Positions 10,965-18,960 of a stretch of 64,000 bases of DNA are shown piece after piece. The notes under the pieces were generated by a model that was not told the DNA's origin, made no database searches, and was given only the letters and a program-made list of their open reading frames with translations. Position numbers and translations under genes: made by a program. Within the stretch, counting starts at the first letter, position 1, and every line of letters begins with the position of its first letter. This DNA is from Thermus filiformis (GTDB lineage: Bacteria > Deinococcota > Deinococci > Deinococcales > Thermaceae). The stretch lies in assembly GCF_000771745.2 (NCBI RefSeq), contig NZ_JPSL02000040.1, forward strand, positions 62,001 to 126,000. The letters are read 5' to 3'.

Positions 10965-12005
10965 TTAGGGCGCCGAGCGGGGCCTGGCCACCATGGTCAA
11001 GGTGACCTCCAGCCGGCGCCCCTCCCGCCAGAGGGTGAGCCGGACCTTGTCCCCCGGCCGGTAGCGGGCGAGGAGCTGGACCACCTCGGCCTTGTTCCGC
11101 ACCGGCCGTCCGTTCACGGCCAGGATCACGTCCCCGAGGGCCAGAAGCCGCCCCTGGGCGTCCCGCTGGGCCCCCCGCAGGCCGGCCCGGGCCGCGGGCC
11201 CCCCCGGCTCCACCTTGTCCACCATCGCCCCCTGGGTGGTGGTGAGGCCCACCGCCCTCAGGAGGACGGGGGGAAGCTCGTCCAGGGAGAGGAGGCTCGC
11301 CCCCAGCCAGCCCCGCTGGGGGATGCCGTAGCGCTGGAGGTCCTCCACGCTCTGGGCCACCAGCTCCGCCGGGATGGCCACCCCGATCCCCCCCACGCCC
11401 CCGGGGCCGCCCACCACGTCGGAGACCACCCCCACCACCTCCCCCTGCAGGTTCAAAAGGGGGCTTCCCGAGTTCCCCACCGTGAGGGGGGCGTCGGTGA
11501 ACAGGTACTCCCCCACCTCCTGCCCCACCGAGGGGTCCAGGGCCTGGGCCTCGAGGGGGCCCCGGCCGGAGAGGATGCCGTAGGAGGCGAGGAAGGGCTG
11601 GCCGAAGGGGTTGCCCACCACCACCACCCCCGCCCCCACGGGCAGGCCCTCGCTCTTCCCGAAGCGGAGCTGGGCGGGGGCCACCACCCCCCGCACCTGG
11701 AGGAGGGCCAGGTCAATCCCGGGGTCCACCGCGAAGCGCTCCGCGGGGAAGGTGCGCCCGTCCAGGAGCCGGACGGTGAGGTCGGCCAGGTCCCGCACCA
11801 CGTGGTAGTTGGTGACGAGCCGCCCCGGGCTGATGAAAAAGCCCGTGCCCACCACCGGCCCTTCCCCGGAGAGGGCGCTGCCCTGGACCCGCACCACGGC
11901 GGGGAGGGCCTTCTTGATGACCTCCACCCGGGCCACCTCCTCGGGGGAGGTGAGGCGCTGGGCGAGGGCCACCAGGGCGAAGAGGAGGAGGACCAAGGCC
12001 CGCAT
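10965..12005 (-). CDS. Exported trypsin-like serine protease with PDZ domain (HtrA/DegP family)
   Basis: A 346-residue protein that begins with a short signal peptide or anchor (MRALVLLLFALVALAQ). The protease domain has the triad H68 (TNYHVV), D98 (DPGIDLAL) and S179 (TVGNSGSPL). A single PDZ domain (about residues 230-335) contains GWLGASL, VDKVEPGGPAARAGL and GDVILAVNGRPV. HtrA proteins degrade misfolded proteins outside the cytoplasmic membrane. ATG 12005 lies 5 nt after the argS stop; a GTG directly before it would also work. The protease and downstream kinase genes share a transcript by spacing. Confidence 0.92.
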   Translation of the reverse strand: MRALVLLLFALVALAQRLTSPEEVARVEVIKKALPAVVRVQGSALSGEGPVVGTGFFISPGRLVTNYHVVRDLADLTVRLLDGRTFPAERFAVDPGIDLALLQVRGVVAPAQLRFGKSEGLPVGAGVVVVGNPFGQPFLASYGILSGRGPLEAQALDPSVGQEVGEYLFTDAPLTVGNSGSPLLNLQGEVVGVVSDVVGGPGGVGGIGVAIPAELVAQSVEDLQRYGIPQRGWLGASLLSLDELPPVLLRAVGLTTTQGAMVDKVEPGGPAARAGLRGAQRDAQGRLLALGDVILAVNGRPVRNKAEVVQLLARYRPGDKVRLTLWREGRRLEVTLTMVARPRSAP

Positions 12006-12010
12006 CACGC

Positions 12011-13792
12011 CTACATTACCTCAGGGGCAGGGATGCCCAAAAGCCCCAGGCCCGTGGCCAGGGTGGCCTTGAGCTTCTCCACCAGGGCCAGCCTCAGCCC
12101 CCGAAGCCCGGGGGGGGCGGTGAGGACGGGGGTGGCGGGTCGGCCGTTCTCCTTGGCGTTGTAGTAGGCGTTCCAGGCGGCCGCCAGGTCCAGGAGGTAC
12201 TGGGCCAGGATGTGGGGGCTTTTCTCCTCCGCGCTCTCCAGGACCCTTTCCTCAAAGTCCAAAAGCCAAAGGGCGAGCCCCCGCTCGTAGGGGGTGGCCT
12301 GGCCGAGGGCCGGCTCGTCCTCCCCCTCCTTCTTCCGCAGGATGGCCGCGGCCCGGGCGTGGGCGTACTGGACGTAGGGGCCGGTGTCCCCCTCAAAGGA
12401 GAGGGCCTCCTCGTAGCGGAAGTCAATCTGCTTCCGGGGCTCCACCTTGACCATGGCAAAGCGCAAGGCGGCCAGGGCCACCATGCGGGCCGCCCCCTCG
12501 GGGTCGGGGTGGTCGGGGTTCTTCTCCCGGATGACCCCCAAAGCCCGCCGGAAGGCCTCCTCCAGGACCTCGTCCACGCTCACGGTGAGCCCCTTGCGGC
12601 CGGACATCTGCCGCCCCTCCAGAAGGACGGTCTCATAGGCCAGGTGGATGGCCTTCTCCATCAGATCCCGCCGGCCCACCAGGGCCAGGGCGGTCCGGAC
12701 CAGGGCCTGGGGGTGGGACTGGCGGGCGTCGATCACGTTCACCGTGGCCTCGGCCCGGGGGGTGTAGGCCTCTCCCTCGGGGGCGCTGGTCTTTAGGCCC
12801 GGGTAGTAGGGGTTCTCGTAGGGGCGGAAACGGAGCCCTTCCAAAAGGCCCATCTTCCAGAACTGGAAGGCGATGTCCTTGGCGTAGTAGGTGGCCGCCC
12901 CCCCGGAGCGGACCAGGACGAAGTAGGGGTCCTCGAGGCCCGGAATCACCCCGCTCGCGTCCATGACCAGGGCCCCCTTGTACTTCCCCTCCTCTGGGGT
13001 GAAGACGAAGGGGCTCTTCCGCAAAAGCTCCAGGGCCCGCTCCAGAAGCCCGGCCCGCACGATGTCGCTCTCCCAAACCAAGAGGTCGTAGTGGGCGTTC
13101 AGGTCGTGCATGGTCTGGAGCTGGGCCAGGAGGATGCGGTTCACCTCCTCCCGGAGCTCTCCCCGCTCCAGGGCGTGCAGGACCTCTTCTATTTCGGGCT
13201 GTAGCCGCTCGTACTCCGGGTCCTGGTGCAGGCGCACGTAGGCCCGGCCCACGAAGTGGTCGTACTTCTCCTTCCCGTCCCAGACCAGGCCGTAGTGGCG
13301 GAGGGCGAAGAGGCTTTCCGCCGCCTGGCGGCCCGTGTCGTCTATGTAGTTGAGGACCTCCACCTGGTAGCCCGCGTAGTCCAGGATGCGGGCCAGGCTG
13401 TCCCCCAGGGCCACGTTGCGCAGGTGGCCCACGTGGAGCTCCTTGTTGGGGTTGACCGAGGTGTGCTCCACCAGGACCCGGCCCCGCTCCTTGGGGAAGG
13501 GCCTGGGGGGCTTCAGGGCCTCCTGGAGGAGGGCCTCGGTCCTGAGGTGGAAGTTCAGGTACCCCCCCACCACCTCGGCCCTTTCCAGGAAGTCCAGGGG
13601 GGGAAGGAGGCGGCGGATCTCCTCCGCGATGGCCTGGGGGGGTTTCTTGAGACTCCGGGCCAGGGCGAAGGCCACGGGGGTGCCGTAGTCCCCGGGCTTG
13701 TCCTCCGGGGTGCGCTGGACGATAACCGGTGCCTCGGCCCCCAGCTTCCTCAGGGCCTCCTGTACGGCTTCGGCGAGACGGGCCTTCAGCAT
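12011..13792 (-). CDS. argS: Arginyl-tRNA synthetase
   Basis: A 593-residue class I synthetase that charges tRNA-Arg. It has the N-terminal Add1 domain, the HIGH-type motif HVGH in NPNKELHVGHLRN, an arginine-site TGRQAAESLF region, the KMSKS-equivalent MSGRKG (QMSGRKGLTVSVD), and the C-terminal DALR anticodon-binding domain ending GIPAPEVM. Size equals that of the known Thermus thermophilus enzyme (about 592). ATG 13792 shares one base with the uvrC TGA (TGATG), indicating coupled translation. Confidence 0.95.
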   Translation of the reverse strand: MLKARLAEAVQEALRKLGAEAPVIVQRTPEDKPGDYGTPVAFALARSLKKPPQAIAEEIRRLLPPLDFLERAEVVGGYLNFHLRTEALLQEALKPPRPFPKERGRVLVEHTSVNPNKELHVGHLRNVALGDSLARILDYAGYQVEVLNYIDDTGRQAAESLFALRHYGLVWDGKEKYDHFVGRAYVRLHQDPEYERLQPEIEEVLHALERGELREEVNRILLAQLQTMHDLNAHYDLLVWESDIVRAGLLERALELLRKSPFVFTPEEGKYKGALVMDASGVIPGLEDPYFVLVRSGGAATYYAKDIAFQFWKMGLLEGLRFRPYENPYYPGLKTSAPEGEAYTPRAEATVNVIDARQSHPQALVRTALALVGRRDLMEKAIHLAYETVLLEGRQMSGRKGLTVSVDEVLEEAFRRALGVIREKNPDHPDPEGAARMVALAALRFAMVKVEPRKQIDFRYEEALSFEGDTGPYVQYAHARAAAILRKKEGEDEPALGQATPYERGLALWLLDFEERVLESAEEKSPHILAQYLLDLAAAWNAYYNAKENGRPATPVLTAPPGLRGLRLALVEKLKATLATGLGLLGIPAPEVM

Positions 13793-15585
13793 CAAGGGCT
13801 CATGCTACCAGATAGGGCCTCCTTGAGGGCCCGGGCCGCCTTCTCGTTCATCCCGGGGAGGTGGGCCAGCTCCTCCAGGGGGGCCTTCTTGAGGGCCTCG
13901 AGGCCCCCGTACCTTTCCAGAAGCATCCGCCTCCGCTTCTCCCCGATCCCTGGGATCCCCTCCAGGAGCCGGAAAAGCCGCTCGCTCCGCCGCTTTTGCT
14001 GGTAGGCAAGGCCGTTTTTGTGGGTCTCGTCCCGCAGGTGGATGAGGAGCTGGAGGGCGGGGTGGGTGAGGGGGAGGGCCAGGGTCCTTCCGTCGGGGAG
14101 GACCAGGACCTCCTCCCGCTTGGCCAGCCCCACCAGGGGCAGGGACAGGCCCACCTCCTTCAGGGCCTCCTCCGCCGCCCGCACCTGGCCCAGCCCCCCG
14201 TCTATGAGGAGGAGGTCGGGGAGGGGCAGCTCCTTGAGGCGGCCGGTGAAGCGCCGCCGGACGAGCTCCTTCATCCCCTGGTAGTCGTCCCCGCCCGGGG
14301 CCTTGAGCCGCAAGCGCCGGTACTCGGCCCGCTTGGGCCTTCCGCCTTCAAAGACCGCCAGGGAGCCCACCGGGTCCTGGCCCATCAGGTGAGAGAGGTC
14401 GTACCCCTCGAGGCGGAAGGGCCTCCGGGCGAGGCCCAAGACCTCCTGGAGCGCCTTGAGCCCCGGGTGGTCCCCCCGCTTCTCCCAAAGCTTCAGCTCC
14501 GCCTCGAGGGCCAGCTGGGCGTTCTTGGCGGCGAACTCCAGAAGCCGCGCCTTCTCCCCCCGCTTGGGGACGTGGACCCGCACCCGGGCCCCCCTCCTCT
14601 GGCTCAGGAGGGCCGCCAGGGCCTCCTGGCCCTCCACCGCAAAGGGGAGGAGGATCTCCGGGGGCAGGGGGGTGGCCTCCAGGTAGTAGTCCCGCAGGAA
14701 GGCCCAGAGCACCTCCTGGGCCTCCCCCGGTTGCCCCTGGGGGGTCTCCAGGACCCGGCTCACCCGGCCCAGGATCCGCCCGGAGCGCACCTGGTAGAGC
14801 TGGACCACGTGGAGCCCCCCCGCCTGCCGGTGCCCCAGGAAGTCCAGGTCCTTGAGGCGGGGGTTCACCGCCTGCTGGCTGGTGCCGAAGAAGGCCCTTA
14901 GGGCCTCCATCTGGTCGCGCAGCTCCGCCGCCCGCTCAAAGTCCAGGGCCTGGGCGGCGGCCTTCATCTGGCCTTCCAGCTCCTTAAGGATCCGGTCTAT
15001 CCGCCCCTCCAGCACCTCCTCCACCTTCCGCACCACCTCCTGGTAGGCCCCAGGGTCGGCCCGGCCCACGCAGGGGGCCAGGCACCGGCCCATGCTGTAG
15101 TTCAGGCAGGGGCGGCGGCGCTTCCGCATGGGGTAGCCCGAGTTCTTCCTTAAAGGGAAGATCCGGTCCAAAAGGGCCTTGATCCTCCGCACCGCCCCCG
15201 CCTCCGGGAAGGGGCCATAGTAGCGGGCCCCGTCCTCCTCCACCCGGCGCACCACCAAAAGGGTGGGGAAGGGCTCCCGGGTGAGCTTGAGGAAGGGGTA
15301 GTGCTTGTCGTCCTTGAGCAGGATGTTGTAGGGGGGGCGGTGGAGCTTGATCAGGTTGGCCTCGAGGAGGAGGGCCTCCACCTCGTCCCGGGTGGCGATG
15401 AACTCCACCCGGTCCGCCTCCTCCGCTATCCTTCGCCCCTTGCCCTCCTGGTGGAAGTAGCTCCGGACGCGGGCTTTCAGGTTCTTGGCCTTGCCCACGT
15501 ACAGGACCGCCTCCTGCCGCTTCCAGAGGTAGACCCCGGGGGTCTCGGGCAGGGGGGGGAGGTCCTCGAGCCTCACGCCTTTCAT
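13792..15585 (-). CDS. uvrC: Excinuclease ABC subunit C
   Basis: A 597-residue nucleotide-excision-repair nuclease that makes both incisions with UvrB. The N-terminal GIY-YIG domain is PGVYLWKRQEAVLYVGKAKN. A cysteine-containing CLNYSMGRCLAPCVG region follows, then the UvrB-binding coiled coil (LDFERAAELRDQMEALR), the RNase H-like endonuclease domain (EGYDLSHLMGQDPVGSLAVFE, LLLIDGGLGQV), and a C-terminal helix-hairpin-helix pair (IPGIGEKRRRMLLERYGG). ATG 15585 gives MKGVRLEDLPPLPETPGVYL; longer in-frame starts run into the divergent gene. Confidence 0.95.
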   Translation of the reverse strand: MKGVRLEDLPPLPETPGVYLWKRQEAVLYVGKAKNLKARVRSYFHQEGKGRRIAEEADRVEFIATRDEVEALLLEANLIKLHRPPYNILLKDDKHYPFLKLTREPFPTLLVVRRVEEDGARYYGPFPEAGAVRRIKALLDRIFPLRKNSGYPMRKRRRPCLNYSMGRCLAPCVGRADPGAYQEVVRKVEEVLEGRIDRILKELEGQMKAAAQALDFERAAELRDQMEALRAFFGTSQQAVNPRLKDLDFLGHRQAGGLHVVQLYQVRSGRILGRVSRVLETPQGQPGEAQEVLWAFLRDYYLEATPLPPEILLPFAVEGQEALAALLSQRRGARVRVHVPKRGEKARLLEFAAKNAQLALEAELKLWEKRGDHPGLKALQEVLGLARRPFRLEGYDLSHLMGQDPVGSLAVFEGGRPKRAEYRRLRLKAPGGDDYQGMKELVRRRFTGRLKELPLPDLLLIDGGLGQVRAAEEALKEVGLSLPLVGLAKREEVLVLPDGRTLALPLTHPALQLLIHLRDETHKNGLAYQQKRRSERLFRLLEGIPGIGEKRRRMLLERYGGLEALKKAPLEELAHLPGMNEKAARALKEALSGSMSP

Positions 15586-15603
15586 GGTAGTAGAATGGGC
15601 CTC
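15586..15603. promoter_or_regulatory. 18-nt divergent leaderless promoter region (uvrC / 129-aa protein)
   Basis: On the + strand TAGAAT (15591-15596) is followed by 7 nt and ATG 15604. On the - strand CATTCT (15597-15592) is followed by 6 nt and ATG 15585. The two -10 candidates overlap in an 18-nt gap. The + strand hexamer is good, the - strand one is weaker. Confidence 0.55.
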
Positions 15604-15993
15604 ATGAGTCACGAGCACGAGAAGGCCCTGTACCAGGCCTGGGTGGAGCTCCTTTCCTGGATGCGGGCGTACGCCGAGGAGCGGGGCGTGCGCTTTGAGA
15701 AGGAGGCGGACTTCCCCGACTTCATCTACCGCATGGAGCGCCCTTATGACCTCCCCACCACCATCATGACCGCCTCCTTGTCCGACGCCCTGGGCGAGCC
15801 CTTCCTCCTGGCCGACGTCTCTCCCCGGCACGCCAAACTGAAGCGCATCGGCCTCCGCCTGCCCCGGGCCCACATCCACCTCCACGCCCACTACGAGCCC
15901 GGCAAGGGCCTGGTGACGGGCAAAGTCCCCCTCACCAAGGAGCGCTTCTTCGCCCTGGCCGACCGGGCCCGGGAGGCGCTCGCCTTCGCCTAG
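15604..15993 (+). CDS. Conserved-looking small protein of unknown function, 129 aa
   Basis: A 129-residue soluble protein that I do not recognise. It opens with a histidine/glutamate-rich MSHEHEKALYQAW and a helical N-terminal half, then HAKLKRIGLRLPRAHIHLHA with several histidines alternating on a strand, and a basic C-terminus (KVPLTKERFFALADRARE). Codon use is typical of the window. ATG 15604 lies 7 nt after TAGAAT, favouring a leaderless transcript. The stop overlaps the antisense stop of a thioesterase remnant. The clustered histidines might bind metal, which is a guess. Confidence 0.6.
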   Translation: MSHEHEKALYQAWVELLSWMRAYAEERGVRFEKEADFPDFIYRMERPYDLPTTIMTASLSDALGEPFLLADVSPRHAKLKRIGLRLPRAHIHLHAHYEPGKGLVTGKVPLTKERFFALADRAREALAFA

Positions 15994-16125
15994 ACCTTGC
16001 GGATCGTTCCCTGGCCCAGGGCCACGAGGTGGCTTTCCTCTCCCTCTTCCGCGTAGACCTCCCCCTGGACCACAGCCAGGCGTTGGCTCTGATATACGTA
16101 CAAAGGCCACACTTGGCTGAAAGGA
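15990..16125 (-). pseudogene. C-terminal remnant of a PaaI-like thioesterase
   Basis: On the - strand one frame reads QSQRLAVVQGEVYAEEGEE, then SHLVALGQGTIRKV and TAG (15992-15990). This matches the last beta-strands of hotdog thioesterases of the PaaI type, where a strand with VVEGEV is followed by GxGTF/I. The frame stays open to about 16135 but has no normal start or hotdog N-terminus. The upstream part is replaced by the propeller gene on the other strand. It is read as a truncated gene. A complete thioesterase of this family is at 32940-33338. Confidence 0.6.
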
Positions 16126-16134
16126 GGTCCTGGT

Positions 16135-17073
16135 ATGCGAAAGGCGGCTTACGCGGCGCTTATGGGGCTGGTCCTCCTCTCGGTGTTCCCTTCGGGAAGC
16201 AACCTGACCCTGACGGCCTGGGGGCAGACGGGGCCGGGGGGCGGCGGGAGCGCGGGGGCTACCTGGACCGTGCGGGTTTCTGACATCATGCTCAACGCCG
16301 TTGCCTACGGGAACGGCTTCTTTGTGGCGGTGGGGAAGGGAGGCACTATCCTTACCTCCCGGGACGGGATCATCTGGAAGGTGCGGGACTCGGGGACGGC
16401 CAACGACCTCTCTGGCGTTACCTGCGGGAACGGCCTCTTCGTGGCGGTGGGGGACTCCTTCTTCACCCCCACCTCCACCATCCTCACTTCCCGGGACGGG
16501 GTCGCCTGGAGGGTGCGGACCTCAGGGACGAGCAAGGGCCTCTACGACGTCACCTACGGGGGCGGCCTCTTTGTGGCGGTGGGGGATGGCGGCACCGTTC
16601 TCACCTCCCGAGACGGGGCGAGCTGGACGAAGCGGACCTCGGGGACGGGCAACGACCTCCTCGGCGTCGCCTACGGGAACGGCCTCTTCGTGGCGGTGGG
16701 GAAGGGCGGGACCATCCTCACTTCCCGGGACGGGGTCACCTGGACTAGGCGGACCTCGGGGACAGACGGCTGGTTCGAGGAGGTCGCCTACGGGGGTGGC
16801 CTCTTTGTAGTAGTGGGGAAGGGCGGCACCATCCTCACCTCCCGAGACGGGGCGAGCTGGACGAAGCGGACCTCGGGGACGAGCAGCTGGCTCTTCGGTG
16901 TCGCCTACGGGGGCGGCCTCTTCGTGGCGGTGAATGGCGGCACCATCCTCACCTCCCCGGACGGGATCACCTGGACGAAGCGGACTTCGGGGACGGACAA
17001 CCACCTCAGCGCTGTTACTTACGGTAACGGCACCTTTGTAGCGGTGGGGGGTGCCATCCTCACCTTCCCCTGA
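16135..17073 (+). CDS. Exported beta-propeller-like repeat protein
   Basis: A 312-residue protein with a signal peptide (MRKAAYAALMGLVLLSVF) and a glycine-rich linker, then about seven repeats of roughly 40 residues. The repeat consensus is W..R.SGT...L..VAYGNGLFVAVG.GGTILTSRDG, with Asp-box-like SRDGxxW turns as in sialidase/BNR and Ycf48-type propellers. Repeats are also similar at DNA level. AAAGGAGG precedes ATG 16135 at good spacing, unlike the leaderless neighbours. A 28-nt element shared with the nrdJ intein lies inside the signal-peptide region. AT-richer flanks and the adjacent thioesterase remnant suggest an acquired gene. Confidence 0.75.
   Translation: MRKAAYAALMGLVLLSVFPSGSNLTLTAWGQTGPGGGGSAGATWTVRVSDIMLNAVAYGNGFFVAVGKGGTILTSRDGIIWKVRDSGTANDLSGVTCGNGLFVAVGDSFFTPTSTILTSRDGVAWRVRTSGTSKGLYDVTYGGGLFVAVGDGGTVLTSRDGASWTKRTSGTGNDLLGVAYGNGLFVAVGKGGTILTSRDGVTWTRRTSGTDGWFEEVAYGGGLFVVVGKGGTILTSRDGASWTKRTSGTSSWLFGVAYGGGLFVAVNGGTILTSPDGITWTKRTSGTDNHLSAVTYGNGTFVAVGGAILTFP
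16177..16204. repeat. Short GAAGGGAACACCG element inside a signal-peptide coding region
   Basis: The 28 nt are identical, in reverse orientation, to 36632-36659 in the nrdJ intein. Core on the - strand: TTCCCGAAGGGAACACCG. Here it encodes the LSVFPSGSN portion of the propeller protein. Confidence 0.8.
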
Positions 17074-17085
17074 GCTTTCGGGGGG

Positions 17086-17100
17086 GCGGGTCTTTCCCGC
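17086..17100 (+). terminator. Intrinsic terminator after the propeller gene
   Basis: GCGGG-TCTTT-CCCGC hairpin starting 12 nt after the stop and followed by a T-rich tract (TCTTCCTATTTT). This is the only clear hairpin-plus-T-run terminator noted in the window. The rest of the 72-nt gap to hemW is AT-rich and empty. Confidence 0.65.
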
Positions 17101-17145
17101 TCTTCCTATTTTACTGTAGTTTTTACAAAATATGACGGGGCGGTA

Positions 17146-18264
17146 CTACCCTGCCTCAGCCTCCAGCCCCTCCCACAGCCTCAGAACCACCCGGTGGAGG
17201 AGGGCGAGGCCCTGGGGGGTGGGCCGGAGGCTTCGGCCCTCCAGGGTGAGGAGGCCCTCCTCGGCGAGGGCGCGGGCCTGGGCCTCGAGGCGGGACCAGA
17301 GGGAAAGCCCCGTCCTCGCCTCCACCTCGCCTAGGTCCACCCCCTCCCGCAGGCGGAGGCCCAGCATCAGGCTCTCCTTGGCGTGCTCGAGGGGAGGGAT
17401 GGCCTCCTCCTGGGGGGGCTCGCCGGCGAGCCAGCGGGGGAGGGGCGGGTTGGTCGTCCTCCGCGCGTAGAGGGGGCCTTCGGCCTTCAGGTGGGCGGTG
17501 GCCGCGGGGCCCAGGGCGAGCCAGAAGCCGTTTCGCCAGTAGACCAGGTTGTGCCGGGCCTCCTCCCCTTTACGGGCGAAGTTGGAGACCTCGTAGCGGA
17601 AAAGCCCCGCCTCCCCCAGGACCTCCTCGGCCAAAAGAAAGCTCTCCGCCTCCTTTTCCGGGTCCACCGCCACGCCCAGGAGGGCGAAGGGGGTTCCGGG
17701 CTCCACCTGGAGGGTGTAGGCCGAGACGTGCCCCACCCCCAAGGAGGCCGCCTCCTTAAGGTCTTCCGCCACGTCCTGCAGGGGCAGGCCCAGGATGAGG
17801 TCCAAGGAAACGCGAAAGCCCGCCTCCAGGGCCATCTCCACCGCCCTAAGGGCCCCCTTCCTCCCGTGGGCCCTTCCCAGGAAGCGCAGCACCGGGTCCT
17901 GGAAGCTCTGCACCCCCAGGGAAAGCCGGTTCACCCCCAGGTCCTTGAGGAGCCGCAGGCGGGCCCGGTTGAGGGTCCCGGGGTTGGCCTCCAGGGTCAC
18001 CTCTGCCCCTTCCGCAAGGGGCCAGGGGAGGGCCTGGAAGAGGGCCACGAGCTCCCGGTCCCTTAGGTAGCTCGGCGTCCCGCCCCCCAGGTAGAGGGTG
18101 CGCAAGGGGTGAGGGTGGCGCGCGTGGAGGGCCTCGGCCTCCTCCTTCAGTCGCTTCAGGTAGGCCTCCACCCACCCCGTACTGCGCCGGACCACGTGGA
18201 AGTCGCAATAGGGGCAAAGGGTGGGGCAGAAGGGGACGTGGACGTAGAGGCTAGTGGCCGCCAA
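17146..18264 (-). CDS. hemW: Radical SAM HemW-like protein (coproporphyrinogen oxidase-related)
   Basis: A 372-residue radical SAM protein. Cluster cysteines C13, C17 and C20 lie in PFCPTLCPYCDFH; GGGTPSYL, LEANPGTLNRARL, GVNRLSLGVQSFQD and DLILGLPLQ are family motifs, followed by the C-terminal HemN-type domain. The CxxxCxxC spacing without the extra N-terminal region of HemN favours HemW, described as a haem chaperone, over a true coproporphyrinogen dehydrogenase. TTG 18264 is the only start giving the family N-terminus, because an in-frame TGA lies just upstream. The start overlaps the HEPN gene by 14 nt. Confidence 0.88.
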   Translation of the reverse strand: MAATSLYVHVPFCPTLCPYCDFHVVRRSTGWVEAYLKRLKEEAEALHARHPHPLRTLYLGGGTPSYLRDRELVALFQALPWPLAEGAEVTLEANPGTLNRARLRLLKDLGVNRLSLGVQSFQDPVLRFLGRAHGRKGALRAVEMALEAGFRVSLDLILGLPLQDVAEDLKEAASLGVGHVSAYTLQVEPGTPFALLGVAVDPEKEAESFLLAEEVLGEAGLFRYEVSNFARKGEEARHNLVYWRNGFWLALGPAATAHLKAEGPLYARRTTNPPLPRWLAGEPPQEEAIPPLEHAKESLMLGLRLREGVDLGEVEARTGLSLWSRLEAQARALAEEGLLTLEGRSLRPTPQGLALLHRVVLRLWEGLEAEAG

Positions 18265-18652
18265 GGCCTTTCAACACCTCCTCGGCCCAGGCTACCGCCT
18301 GCTCGGCCAGAAGCAAGGCTTCTTCCCAGTCTTCTCTCGAGGCCTCGGGCAGGTCACCCGGGTAACGACCCGCCACGGCGTAGGGGTTGAGCCGGGCCAC
18401 GGCCTCCAGCGCCTCGGGCACCTCCAGGTGCGCCCTCAGGAGAAAGAGCAGTCGGGAGAGGTCGTGGGTTCGGGGAAACGGTTGCCCCAAAGCCACCAGA
18501 AGGCCTTTGAAAGCCTTCTCTACCGCCTGGTGGGCGTCAAAGCAAAGGTCCTCCCAGAATATCCGGGGGTCCTGCCGTCCCAGGCGGGCCTTGCTCAGGT
18601 TACTTTGAGCCCGCGCGAACCAGGACCAGGGGTCCGTGGGGTCAAGCGGCAT
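18251..18652 (-). CDS. HEPN-domain protein, partner of an MNT nucleotidyltransferase
   Basis: A 133-residue all-helical protein. DLCFDAHQAVEKAFKGLLVALGQPFPRTHDLSRLL matches the HEPN pattern (buried AxxAxEKALK helix, then THDL), and the later GRYPGD matches the arginine-containing loop of this family. HEPN proteins paired with MNT proteins are toxin-antitoxin modules in several bacteria, with the HEPN protein acting as an RNase. The start overlaps the MNT gene by 11 nt and the end overlaps hemW by 14 nt. Whether this copy is toxic cannot be told from sequence. Confidence 0.82.
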   Translation of the reverse strand: MPLDPTDPWSWFARAQSNLSKARLGRQDPRIFWEDLCFDAHQAVEKAFKGLLVALGQPFPRTHDLSRLLFLLRAHLEVPEALEAVARLNPYAVAGRYPGDLPEASREDWEEALLLAEQAVAWAEEVLKGLGGH

Positions 18653-18956
18653 AGAGGACCTTCCCTTCCCTGAGCGCCGCCGGATAGACAGTCATCCAGG
18701 CCCCCGGCCGGGCCAGGTCCTCCTCGCTAGCGAGAAGGAGGTCCAGGGCGAGCCCTCCCTGGACCCGGCCCACCTCCTCGTAGAGGCGCTTCCAGGTGGC
18801 CAGGGTCTTGTAGGGGGCCGGCACCACCACCAAAAGGTCGTAGTCGCTCTCCGGCCCCGCCTCCTTCCGGGCGCGGCTGCCGAAGAGGATGACCTTGGTG
18901 GCGGGCACGGTCTTGAGTATGGCTTCCAAGACCGGGCCGAGCTCAGGGTACTCCAC
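18642..18956 (-). CDS. MNT-type nucleotidyltransferase, putative antitoxin
   Basis: A 104-residue minimal nucleotidyltransferase. The GS-x10-DxD signature is complete: G26 and S27 in LFGSRARKE, D38 and D40 in ESDYDLLVV. In studied MNT-HEPN pairs such enzymes neutralise the HEPN partner by AMP transfer. GTG 18956 starts 4 nt after the glycerate kinase stop, so the module is embedded in the glycolate operon rather than standing alone. Length is normal for MNT domains. Confidence 0.87.
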   Translation of the reverse strand: MEYPELGPVLEAILKTVPATKVILFGSRARKEAGPESDYDLLVVVPAPYKTLATWKRLYEEVGRVQGGLALDLLLASEEDLARPGAWMTVYPAALREGKVLYAA

Positions 18957-18960
18957 CCTC

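Noticed and set aside
10464-12164. 566-codon + strand ORF opposite the protease and kinase genes
   Set aside because: It is the antisense of three well-supported genes. Its composition (Gly, Pro, Arg, His) is what antisense of 70% GC coding DNA gives. The same applies to long ORFs at 34979-37297, 37337-38980 and 56147-57946.
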